NCBI GenBank assembly: GCA_034096865.1
Contig: JAWQFJ010017591.1
Location: forward strand, 25,001 to 47,500
Source of the DNA: Theodoxus fluviatilis
Lineage: Eukaryota > Mollusca > Gastropoda > Cycloneritida > Neritidae
DNA length: 22,500 nt
Direction: 5' to 3'
Shown: one piece after another, positions 18,801 to 22,500 of the stretch
Layout: every line of letters starts with the position of its first letter
Numbering within the stretch: the stretch's first letter is position 1
Program-made: the position numbers and the translations under genes
The notes under the pieces: generated by a model
Seen by the model: only the letters and a program-made list of their open reading frames with translations
Told to the model about the DNA's origin: nothing
Database searches by the model: none

Positions 18801-21338
18801 TAAAAGCTTATAGATATTTACTTTTAAAACCCCTCAAAATGAAACAACTCATGCAGTTCTGAGACTCTTCTGAGTTGTACACATTCTGAACTTGACACAA
18901 CTCACTGAGGAGCTTTGATCTGGTTTGTCAATGAGATTCATTCCGTTTTTCTCAACAAAAAACAATCAGCCCATTCTCTTCCTCTCTGTGCAGAGTGAAC
19001 ACGAGAAAAATGCTCTGGAAATAAACAAGGATAAGCATCACAAGAGCAACTGCAGCTGAACTGCTGGAGGGACCTTGGAAGCCCAGACAACTGCGGTTCC
19101 GTCTGCTGAGGGGTCAATGCCTTGTCCCCACCAGGCAAATATGTCAATACATTTTTCAATGCAACCTGCAAGGTCCTCGTCTACATACCAGGCGGAGGTC
19201 TGTCATCAGTGGAGCCATGACCATAATCAATCACTTTTGGGACAACTGGCGCAGCGTCTGCAGCTAGAAACAGAAATTCAACATTTCCTTAAACATTTTG
19301 AAACAGAAATTCAACATTTCCTTGAACATTTTGCAACACGTGGAATCACCAAAGCTGGTTGACAAACTTTACCAAAATAACTTGTGCAGAAAGATTCATC
19401 GTGGCAAGCCTCTCTGAGATTGTTTTCAAGTAGACAGCTGCATTGAAATGGTGCTACCACAAACACTCATTCAATACAGGCCCATCAAATAAATACTCAA
19501 GTAATCATTTCTATTTCCAAGGCCACACAGCAAAGATCATATTTATGGTCATTAATGTGCAAAGTAGTTACATCAAGGAAACCAAATAATGTGTGGACCT
19601 GATTCTAAATCACCACAATGCAAAGTTTCTTCCTCCTGGACTGAGCATTAAAAAAAAAATCAAACAAGCAGTATACAGTTTTAGTTCACCACCAACAGCC
19701 AGCAGTCTGAGCACCTCCTACAAGTCCAAAATCATACAAGACATGGCACCATACCGCTCCTTACAGGAGCAGAGATAATGCTCACCTTTCTCGGCCTCAC
19801 CACCAGGCGGCCGACCTCGTCCATAGTCCATGGCTTCCACTGGCAACACTGGCCGGTCTCGAACGTCCATGGGGTGCGGATCTCGAGGAGGGTAGTCATA
19901 GCCCCTACAATGCAACAACCAGTCATGAGAAATTCTTTAAAAAAACTCTATCCTTCAAAAAAGAAAGAAAAAATAAAATAAAATAAAGAAAGAACAAGAA
20001 GGGCAAAGCCCATACGACTCACATGCTTGACCTTGACCTTTATATGACCTTGACCTTCAGGTGACATTTAAGGTCAAGGTCAAACAACTAAACCTACCAA
20101 TGACATCATACACAAAGAAATGCTTTACACATTTTTCCTACCAAAATACATGTGACCTTTACCAAAGGTCAAGGTCATCCAAGGTCATGCAACACAAAGC
20201 TGTTAATTCAAGACATAGGAAGCACAATGGTGCTTATTGGCACTTTCTACCATGAGATATAGTCACTTTTTGTGGTTCACTACCCCATTTTGGTCACATT
20301 TCATAAGGGTCAAAGTGACCTTGACCTTGATGATATGTGACCAAATGTGTCTCATGATGAAAGTATAACATGTGCCCCACATAATTATTAAGTTTGAAAC
20401 AGTTATCTTTCATAGTTCAGGGTCAAGGTCACTTCAAAATATGTATACAATCCAACTTTGAAGAGCTCCTGTGACCTTGACCTTGAAGCAAGGTCAACCA
20501 AACTGGTATCAAAAGATAGGGCTTGCTTTGACCTATATACCACTTGTAGCTAAGGTCGCCATTCTCAATAACGTGGGAGAAAATTGGGAAAATGTGAAAA
20601 ATGACTGTTTTTGAGACCACATTTATGGCTCCTGTGACCTTGACCTTGAAGCAAGGTCAAGTCACTATGTAAGTTTTTTGAGGCCTTGTCATCATACACC
20701 ATCATGCCACATTTGGTGTTGATAGACTTAATAGTCTCCGAGAAAAATCCAACGTTTAAGTTTTTTACGGACGGACGGACGGACGGACGGACGGACGCCC
20801 GGACGGACGGACGGACGACACGGCTCAGTACATAGACTCACTTTTGCTTCGCATGTGAGTCAAAAAGGTGAGGTGGGAGGTTGATTAAATTTTTTTAATG
20901 CCACAAAACTCAAATTTAACATTCCTTTTGACGAGCTATCAAAGCCTTCTTTCCATTTCTGTGGCATTATGCCACATTGATAAATAAAAAAAATTTCAAA
21001 CTGTTTCCATAAGCTCTTCAAGAAGTTCCGGCTTGTGTAATAATTTCAACTCTCCAGCAGATCATCAAAACTCAAATCAATAAGATTTTTTTTTCAAACT
21101 GAAAAAATGTTTAAAAAAAGAGAAAAAAGAAAGGAAACAAAGGTTCCCACCTGTCGTATCTGTCGAAGCCATAGGGGTCAGGAGCACGGGGAAGAGCATC
21201 ACGCCGGTCCCAGGCATAGGGGTCGGCGTATGGGTCGCGGTCAAAGTATGGATCCCTAGGGTCTCGGAGGTCCCTGGGGTCGCGGGGTCTCCCAAACTCA
21301 TTGTAAGGAGGGTAGGGGTCGAATGGCCTGCCAAACTC
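3414..21338 (-). CDS. YLPM1: YLPM1 (ZAP3) homologue, partial, 9 exons
   Basis: The exons join as complement(3414..3509, 5700..5783, 6507..6590, 10014..10190, 13496..13615, 15903..16080, 17079..17679, 19786..19904, 21151..21338), 1647 nt or 549 codons. Every intron is GT-AG and the reading phase carries across all eight junctions. Order in the visible protein: DP/DR/PY-rich stretch (1-102), RD/RE/MG-rich charged region (about 120-302), then a P-loop domain with Walker A GLPGSGKT (348-355), LCLDDYF (376-382), [14 protein letters not shown] (435-442), CAKRN and an acidic EEEEDEDVG tail. These match the vertebrate YLPM1 C-terminal domain in order and spacing. YLPM1 is known as a nuclear protein that binds protein phosphatase 1 and has been linked to telomerase regulation. 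Its P-loop resembles polynucleotide-kinase-type NTPases, but its enzymatic activity is not settled. The start codon lies beyond 22500, and the stop codon and the expected PKS(K/R)W segment lie left of position 1. Confidence 0.9.
3880..4800. repeat. ~94-107-bp satellite, about 9 units
   Basis: The landmark cagg(a/g)aa(a/g)taaa recurs near 3928, 4022, 4124, 4223, 4326, 4433, 4534, 4622 and 4712, giving spacings of roughly 90-107. The central units (4060-4480) are nearly identical (ctcctttcaacctacagg, agagacactctgatacaaag) while the outer ones are strongly diverged, which suggests homogenisation from the middle. It lies in the intron between exons h and i. Confidence 0.85.
4801..5699. other. Intron DNA with a degenerate ACAAC-rich run
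   Basis: Intron between exons h and i. It holds a degenerate acacaac/cacagc run at about 5121-5213 and otherwise no recognised gene or repeat. Confidence 0.55.
5700..5783 (-). CDS. YLPM1: YLPM1 homologue exon h
   Basis: Twenty-eight codons: [20 protein letters not shown] then LQEASITE, matching the family pattern of a W-E-x-(T/A)P segment followed by LD-(I/L)-R-x-(L/I)LQ. The acceptor is gtgtgcag|GTGCAG; a second AG lies six bases inside, so a two-residue-shorter NAGNNN-type variant is possible. Alignment with the family favours the first. The donor is ACAGAG|gtaagt, close to consensus. Phase is 0 at both ends. Confidence 0.87.
5784..6225. other. Intron DNA, nothing recognised
   Basis: AT-rich intron sequence between exons g and h, with a short gatgcaatag/gaatcaatag duplication near 5811-5832. 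No gene is supported. Confidence 0.5.
6226..6322 (+). repeat. Poly-C tract facing a poly-G tract
   Basis: A run of 17 C, a T and seven more C (6226-6250) is followed after about 45 bases by six G, AA and 17 G, then AGG (6296-6323). The two runs are complementary and could fold back, and each strand can also form G-quadruplexes. Run lengths may be unreliable in the assembly. Confidence 0.9.
6507..6590 (-). CDS. YLPM1: YLPM1 homologue exon g
   Basis: Twenty-eight codons: [20 protein letters not shown] then WKSEDILK. The family has an EVYL-x5-D-x2-TC-x-KRN-x-H block at this position. The acceptor is tctgcctgcag|GTG and the donor CTGAAG|gtttgt. Phase is 0 at both ends, so skipping this 84-nt exon would keep the frame. 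Confidence 0.88.
6591..7808. other. Intron DNA between exons f and g, nothing firm
   Basis: AT-rich unique-looking intron. A weak direct repeat is visible: tcgtatcgggaaatatct (7266-7283) and tcgtattgcgagatatct (7308-7325). No coding or RNA feature is supported. Confidence 0.5.
7809..8774 (+). mobile_element. AAGGTCA-rich repeat element, copy A
   Basis: Starts AACAAGAAGGGCAAAGCCC and ends GCATGTGAGTCAAAAA, as do copies B, C and D. Subterminal GACTCACATGC on the left is the exact reverse complement of GCATGTGAGTC on the right. The right end also folds on itself (GACTCAC with GTGAGTC). The body carries about 16 AAGGTCA/TGACCTT heptamers, many as tandem pairs. It encodes nothing recognisable, so it is a non-autonomous element of unknown class. 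Copy A has an internal ~133-bp duplication (8308-8440 and 8441-8573). Confidence 0.85.
8308..8573 (+). repeat. 133-bp internal duplication in element A
   Basis: The block from ccaaactggtatcaaaagat to tttttagacaac occurs at 8308-8430 and again at 8441-8563, with about one mismatch (ggaatcc/ggtatcc). Copies C and D have the block once and B lacks its first half. Confidence 0.9.
8775..9200. other. Intron DNA, nothing recognised
   Basis: Between element A and the TACACTACACCACAT array. No conserved frame or repeat was noted. Confidence 0.5.
9208..9988 (+). repeat. TACACTACACCACAT satellite array
   Basis: About 780 bases built from 5-base words tacac, tacat, cacat in 10- and 15-base units (ctacaccacattacacta). 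It has higher-order patterning with rare variants (ccactttacac, ttacagtac). It begins about 25 bases past the exon f donor in the direction of transcription. The 300-residue Thr-Leu-His-Tyr frame over it is an artefact. Confidence 0.95.
10014..10190 (-). CDS. YLPM1: YLPM1 homologue exon f
   Basis: Fifty-nine codons starting [20 protein letters not shown] and including [20 protein letters not shown], ending SKAFQ. This is among the best conserved parts of YLPM1; the VDAIN aspartate is the likely second acidic site of the P-loop fold (inference from the family). The acceptor is tatttttcag|GTC and the donor TTCCAG|gttggt. A 780-bp TACACTACACCACAT array begins about 25 bp inside the following intron. 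Confidence 0.92.
10303..10452 (+). repeat. (CA)n microsatellite, two blocks
   Basis: Two pure CA blocks separated by tcatacacactctttctttt at about 10357-10376, in the intron upstream of exon f. Confidence 0.97.
10548..10650 (+). repeat. Outlying unit of the donor-containing minisatellite
   Basis: tatcaaatgatgatacatag, tatagacagacagacac and attaccttgaatgcaaaagt match the units at 13060-13500. It is separated from that array by the LINE tail and the Tigger element, which suggests these inserted into a longer array. Confidence 0.7.
10650..10880 (+). pseudogene. Non-LTR retrotransposon reverse-transcriptase C-terminal fragment
   Basis: The frame from 10650 reads [17 protein letters not shown], then [10 protein letters not shown], then [35 protein letters not shown]. 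This is the hallmark C-terminal tail of CR1/Jockey-group reverse transcriptases (FF-x-R-V-x-NPWN-x-LP, then a NxFKxxLD end). Only about 75 residues remain; the catalytic part is absent, so this is a 5'-truncated dead copy. It is followed directly by the Tigger insertion at 10903. Confidence 0.85.
11002..11775 (+). mobile_element. AAGGTCA-rich repeat element, copy B
   Basis: Same ends as copy A (AACAAGAAGGGCAAAGCCC to GTGAGTCAAAAA), inserted into the left arm of the Tigger element. The left subterminal motif is changed (acaactttacatgacc) and about 80 bases around the ccaaactggtatc block are missing relative to C and D. Confidence 0.85.
11980..12800 (+). pseudogene. Tigger/pogo transposase, degraded
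   Basis: Begins [20 protein letters not shown], a CENP-B/pogo-type N-terminal helix-turn-helix, and stops at TGA after GCR. A frame change gives [15 protein letters not shown] and a TAA, then the Tc5-type DNA-binding segment ([27 protein letters not shown], from about 12190). A further frameshift near 12415 leads to the DDE_1 catalytic start ([17 protein letters not shown], then [23 protein letters not shown]). Another TAA follows at about 12745 and the protein fades after RRILILID, so the C-terminal catalytic region is mostly gone. It is inactive. Confidence 0.9.
13055..13500 (-). repeat. 83-94-bp minisatellite repeating a 5' splice donor
   Basis: On the minus strand, AAG|gtaaagtcccatgtc occurs at the true exon e boundary (13496/13495) and again at exon-equivalent ends 13402, 13319, 13234 and 13142. 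Spacings are 94, 83, 85 and 92. Between them the units read catgcatgatg, tctatactatgtgtatcatc and ttgatgtcactctttgcattc. All five share the intron-side sequence gtaaagtccc. The frame from exon e stays open into the array until about 13208. Confidence 0.9.
13496..13615 (-). CDS. YLPM1: YLPM1 homologue exon e, LDDYF motif
   Basis: Forty codons in phase 0: [20 protein letters not shown], then [20 protein letters not shown]. The GG-APR-hydrophobic-LDDYF block follows the P-loop at the expected distance in YLPM1. The acceptor is ttgcgctgcag|GAG and the donor AGCAAG|gtaaag. The reading frame stays open past this donor to about 13208, through a minisatellite that repeats the donor, which is why the exon end has potential alternatives. 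Confidence 0.9.
13647..14010 (+). repeat. CACACATACAAACACATG-type minisatellite
   Basis: Roughly 10-base units (cacacacata, caaacacatg, caaacacttg) in variable order. It lies immediately upstream of exon e in transcription direction. Reading frames of His-Thr or Cys-Val type are artefacts. Confidence 0.93.
14660..14830 (-). repeat. Three ~60-bp tandem units
   Basis: gaatgacgagacgctgcaaa occurs at 14741 and 14801, and a diverged form (gaaatggcgagacttgcaaa) at about 14682. The linkers are ctcttcaaacgggac and gttcttcgaacagggc. Confidence 0.8.
15060..15222 (-). promoter_or_regulatory. CCAAT cluster with TATA boxes
   Basis: Five CCAAT pentamers on the plus strand lie within 130 bp. A minus-strand TATAAAGG (15067-15077) sits just downstream of them in the minus direction. 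A plus-strand TATAAAAG (15163-15170) sits 15 bp after the CCAAT at 15144. NF-Y binds CCAAT in either orientation. The site is in the intron between exons d and e of the YLPM1 homologue. Function is inferred only from motifs. Confidence 0.45.
15495..15893 (+). repeat. CA-rich compound microsatellite
   Basis: Interrupted acacac with gcacac, gacacac and ggcacac words, a poly-C run near 15627-15637, and near-pure (CA)n from about 15710. It starts about 10 bases past the exon d donor in transcription direction. Confidence 0.95.
15903..16080 (-). CDS. YLPM1: YLPM1 homologue exon d, Walker A P-loop
   Basis: The exon joins exon c through a split serine codon (AG|T) and reads [19 protein letters not shown] through to [20 protein letters not shown] and then [15 protein letters not shown] is a textbook Walker A nucleotide-binding loop, preceded by the hydrophobic strand IVIIL. 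Vertebrate YLPM1 has the same arrangement. The acceptor is ttctgttgcag and the donor ATCAAG|gtaggc. The intron changes almost immediately into a (TG)n tract on the minus strand. Confidence 0.92.
16081..16586. other. Intron DNA, nothing recognised
   Basis: Between exon d and the 56-bp minisatellite. The acceptor tract of exon d is at 16081-16095. No other feature is supported. Confidence 0.5.
16587..17095 (-). repeat. 56-bp minisatellite duplicating the exon c splice donor
   Basis: Nine copies of ctggaagagaaat(c/g)tag|gtaagggg (minus strand); plus-strand landmark ccag ends at 16642, 16698, 16754, 16810, 16866, 16922, 16978, 17034 and 17095. Seven spacings are exactly 56 and the last is 61. 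The rightmost copy is the true end of exon c. The others carry the last coding bases, the donor and the first intron bases. Edge units keep a tgtctaagaatgac variant, while inner units have tgtaaggataata. Confidence 0.95.
17079..17679 (-). CDS. YLPM1: YLPM1 homologue exon c, RD/RE-rich
   Basis: This is the largest visible exon, 601 nt. It begins [20 protein letters not shown] and passes through a long arginine/aspartate/glutamate run of alternating RD and RE, then an MG/MD-rich stretch ([18 protein letters not shown]), and ends SHLEEKS. Such charged runs are typical of nuclear RNA-associated proteins and match the RD-rich part preceding the YLPM1 P-loop. The acceptor is ttatttccag|CTGCAGG and the donor AAATCTAG|gtaagg. 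The ATG at 17593 is internal. The donor is followed directly by a minisatellite repeating this junction (16587-17095). Reading through the donor meets TAA at once (TCT AGG TAA). Confidence 0.88.
17786..18636 (+). mobile_element. AAGGTCA-rich repeat element, copy C
   Basis: Ends AACAAGAAGGGCAAAGCCC and GCATGTGAGTCAAAAA, with GACTCACATGC near the left end. It lies about 105 bp upstream of exon c in transcription direction and is antisense to the gene. Tandem TGACCTTGACCTT blocks are present throughout. Confidence 0.85.
18637..19785. other. Intron DNA with a 33-bp duplication
   Basis: Intron between exons b and c. A block beginning gaaacagaaattcaacattt occurs at 19267-19299 and 19300-19332. Short open frames here have no motif and no phase link to the gene. 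Confidence 0.55.
19786..19904 (-). CDS. YLPM1: YLPM1 homologue exon b
   Basis: The acceptor is gcattgtag|GGG and the donor GAGAAAG|gtgagc. With the two bases brought from exon a, it reads [19 protein letters not shown], then [19 protein letters not shown]. It leaves one base for the next exon. Composition continues the proline/arginine/aspartate-rich region. AAGGTCA element D starts about 90 bp upstream of the acceptor, at 19993. Confidence 0.85.
19993..20866 (+). mobile_element. AAGGTCA-rich repeat element, copy D
   Basis: Same ends as A-C. Its GGACG region near the right end has expanded into a (CGGA)n run at about 20767-20818. It lies between exons a and b, antisense to the gene. Confidence 0.87.
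20767..20818 (+). repeat. (CGGA)n expansion in element D
   Basis: Tandem ggac/cgga tetramers interrupted once by cgcc. Other copies have only two or three tetramers (cggacgcccggacgg), so the microsatellite arose inside the element. Confidence 0.92.
20867..21150. other. Intron DNA, nothing recognised
   Basis: AT-rich intron downstream of exon a with several poly-A and poly-T runs. No other feature is supported. Confidence 0.5.
21151..21338 (-). CDS. YLPM1: YLPM1 homologue exon a (DPY/DPR-rich)
   Basis: This exon encodes 62 codons plus two bases of a split codon. It begins [18 protein letters not shown] and ends [11 protein letters not shown]. The acceptor reads gtgtacag|GAG and the donor GACAG|gtggga. 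It is rich in D, P, R and Y, as in the low-complexity middle part of YLPM1. It enters in phase 0, so an upstream exon must lie beyond 22500, because none was seen in 21339-22500. Another reading frame of this stretch is also open but is Ser/Thr/Pro-rich, lacks the phase fit and is treated as a shadow. Confidence 0.85.
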
Positions 21339-21562
21339 CTGTACACATAAAGTGGATGCCTCGTGTTCAAGGTCCCCTTTTCAAAGGATTGTTATTAGAC
21401 AACTCACCAAGTGGATGTTGTTTCCAAAAGTAAAACATTTTCTGATGGTGAAAGACCTCAGGAGAGAATCAATTTCAAAAGTTTGCAAATCCACCCCTAA
21501 ACACACACAGTTCAATCCTATGATTAACACTTTGACTTTGGTGGACATATGTTCTACAAAAT

Positions 21563-21978
21563 GAGACTCTGTGGCCGAGTGGTTAGCGCGCTGGACCTAC
21601 AGTCGCTTGCGGCCAGTGGGTACAGCATTCGAAGCTGCGCGGTTCGAGTTGCATCCTTGAGCACGATGCTTAACTCCCATTGCTTCTTCCCACCCAGGAG
21701 TAAAACCGGGTACCTGTGAGGGCAATGTTGGCAAAATGTAGTACGATTAACCCCTGAATGCGGCCAAGCGCCAGCATCGGGTTGTAATACTCCCCAGGGA
21801 GCGGAGTTGGTGCTGGTACCTGACTGTGTGCGTCTTAAAATGTCTGTCACTGTTTGTTGTGAGGGACCAGTGAGGATTGATCAAGATGCCCAGTAATCAG
21901 GGGGTAAAGTGTAAAGCGGTTTGAGCACCGATCAATGGTGGAAAGTCGCTATATAAAATCACTCCTTTACCTTTCCCT
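21563..21978 (+). mobile_element. tRNA-derived SINE with a LINE-type tail
   Basis: The head has a Pol III A box TGGCCGAGTGGTTAGCGCG (21572 onward) and a B box GGTTCGAGTTGC (21641-21652), 60-70 bases apart as in Leu/Ser-type tRNAs. The body includes ccaggagtaaaaccgggtacctg. The tail gtaaagcggtttgagcac, then gtcgctatataaaat, is the type shared with L2/CR1-clade LINEs used for retroposition. The head does not fold as an intact tRNA, so it is a SINE and not a tRNA gene. It sits upstream of exon a. Confidence 0.85.
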
Positions 21979-22102
21979 TTTACAATGCATGAGAAAACAA
22001 GACTAAAGTTGGAAAGATGACAAAATGAGATGCTTCAACATTATTAATTATTCATGCATTATTCAGAAAAACAGCATGTTCATAGACGAAACCTATAATT
22101 TT

Positions 22103-22376
22103 TCTAACAGTAATGCAAACCTCAAGCAAGCTATTGTACATCATAGTTGCTGTAATGTTTCTAACAGTAATGCAAACCTCAAGCAAGCTATTGTACATCA
22201 TAGTTGCTGTATTGTTTCTAACAGTAATGCAAACCTCAAGCAAGCTATTGTACATCATAGTTGCTGTATTGTTTCTAACAGTAATGCAAACCTCAAGCAA
22301 GCTACTGTACATCATAGTTGCTGTATTGTTTCTAACAGTAATGCAAACCTCAAGCAAGCTACTGTACATCATAGTT
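22103..22376 (+). repeat. 57-bp satellite, five copies
   Basis: gtaatgcaaacctcaagc recurs at 22110, 22167, 22224, 22281 and 22338, exactly 57 apart, with very few substitutions (attgtac/actgtac, taatgtt/tattgtt). Because 57 is divisible by three, frames stay open on both strands and give a 19-residue repeat (SNSNANLKQAIVHHSCCIV); this is not evidence of coding. Confidence 0.95.
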
Positions 22377-22500
22377 TGCTGACGACTTCTCTCAGCGTTT
22401 GTCGCCTTCAGCCTTGTTTCTCATGAACAGACGCTGCGCTAATGGTCTCAAAGTAAGACAAGAGGATTTGTCACAGCATCATGGCCACCACTCAGCATGC
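22377..22500. other. Right edge, nothing recognised
   Basis: Checked on the minus strand for a further YLPM1 exon ending in phase 0; none was found, because all frames contain stops or lack a donor. Confidence 0.4.

Noticed and set aside
21566..21660. Possible tRNA gene (A and B boxes present)
   Set aside because: No matching acceptor stem or cloverleaf, and a SINE body and tail follow. It is the head of a SINE.
22103..22376. CRISPR-like array
   Set aside because: The 57-bp units are contiguous and identical with no distinct spacers, in a eukaryotic intron-rich region.
22377..22500. Possible upstream YLPM1 exon at the right edge
   Set aside because: Minus-strand frames contain early stops and there is no phase-0 donor.

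Overview
This is non-coding-rich eukaryotic DNA from an intron-dense animal genome. It has long introns, GT-AG splice sites, abundant (CA)n, a tRNA-derived SINE, a non-LTR retrotransposon tail, a Tigger/pogo transposon, and four copies of an element packed with AAGGTCA motifs. That repeat mix resembles a marine mollusc, probably a gastropod, but this is an inference from repeat style and not a species call. No bacterial or viral gene organisation is present.

One real gene crosses the window on the minus strand. It is a homologue of YLPM1 (ZAP3), a nuclear protein with a low-complexity charged N-terminal part and a C-terminal P-loop kinase-like domain. Nine consecutive coding exons are visible (21338-21151, 19904-19786, 17679-17079, 16080-15903, 13615-13496, 10190-10014, 6590-6507, 5783-5700, 3509-3414). 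Their phases fit at every junction and give 549 codons without a stop. The N-terminus lies to the right of the window and the C-terminus to the left.

Layout from left to right: 1-560 holds a small promoter-like and acidic ORF unit with an in-frame stop. From 560 to 3400 there is a SINE fragment, an ATT-rich trinucleotide tract, (CA)n and a 950-bp polypurine tract. The last visible exons (3414-6590) surround a ~100-bp satellite and a facing poly-C/poly-G pair. From 7.8 to 8.8 kb is AAGGTCA element A, and from 9.2 to 10 kb a TACACTACACCACAT satellite. From 10.3 to 13.5 kb are (CA)n, a donor-containing minisatellite interrupted by a LINE tail, and a Tigger element that itself contains AAGGTCA element B. 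From 13.6 to 15.9 kb are CA-type arrays around a probable LTR-like promoter segment. From 15.9 to 17.7 kb are the P-loop exon, a 56-bp minisatellite carrying repeated splice donors, and the RD/RE-rich exon. From 17.8 to 22.5 kb are elements C and D, two further exons, a SINE and a 57-bp satellite.

The most notable pattern is that two introns of the YLPM1 homologue begin in minisatellites that repeat the 5' splice site itself. In one of them, use of the third donor would add 59 stop-free, in-frame residues inside the P-loop domain. The four AAGGTCA elements, all in one orientation, are a second notable feature. I did not find a convincing new enzymatic system.
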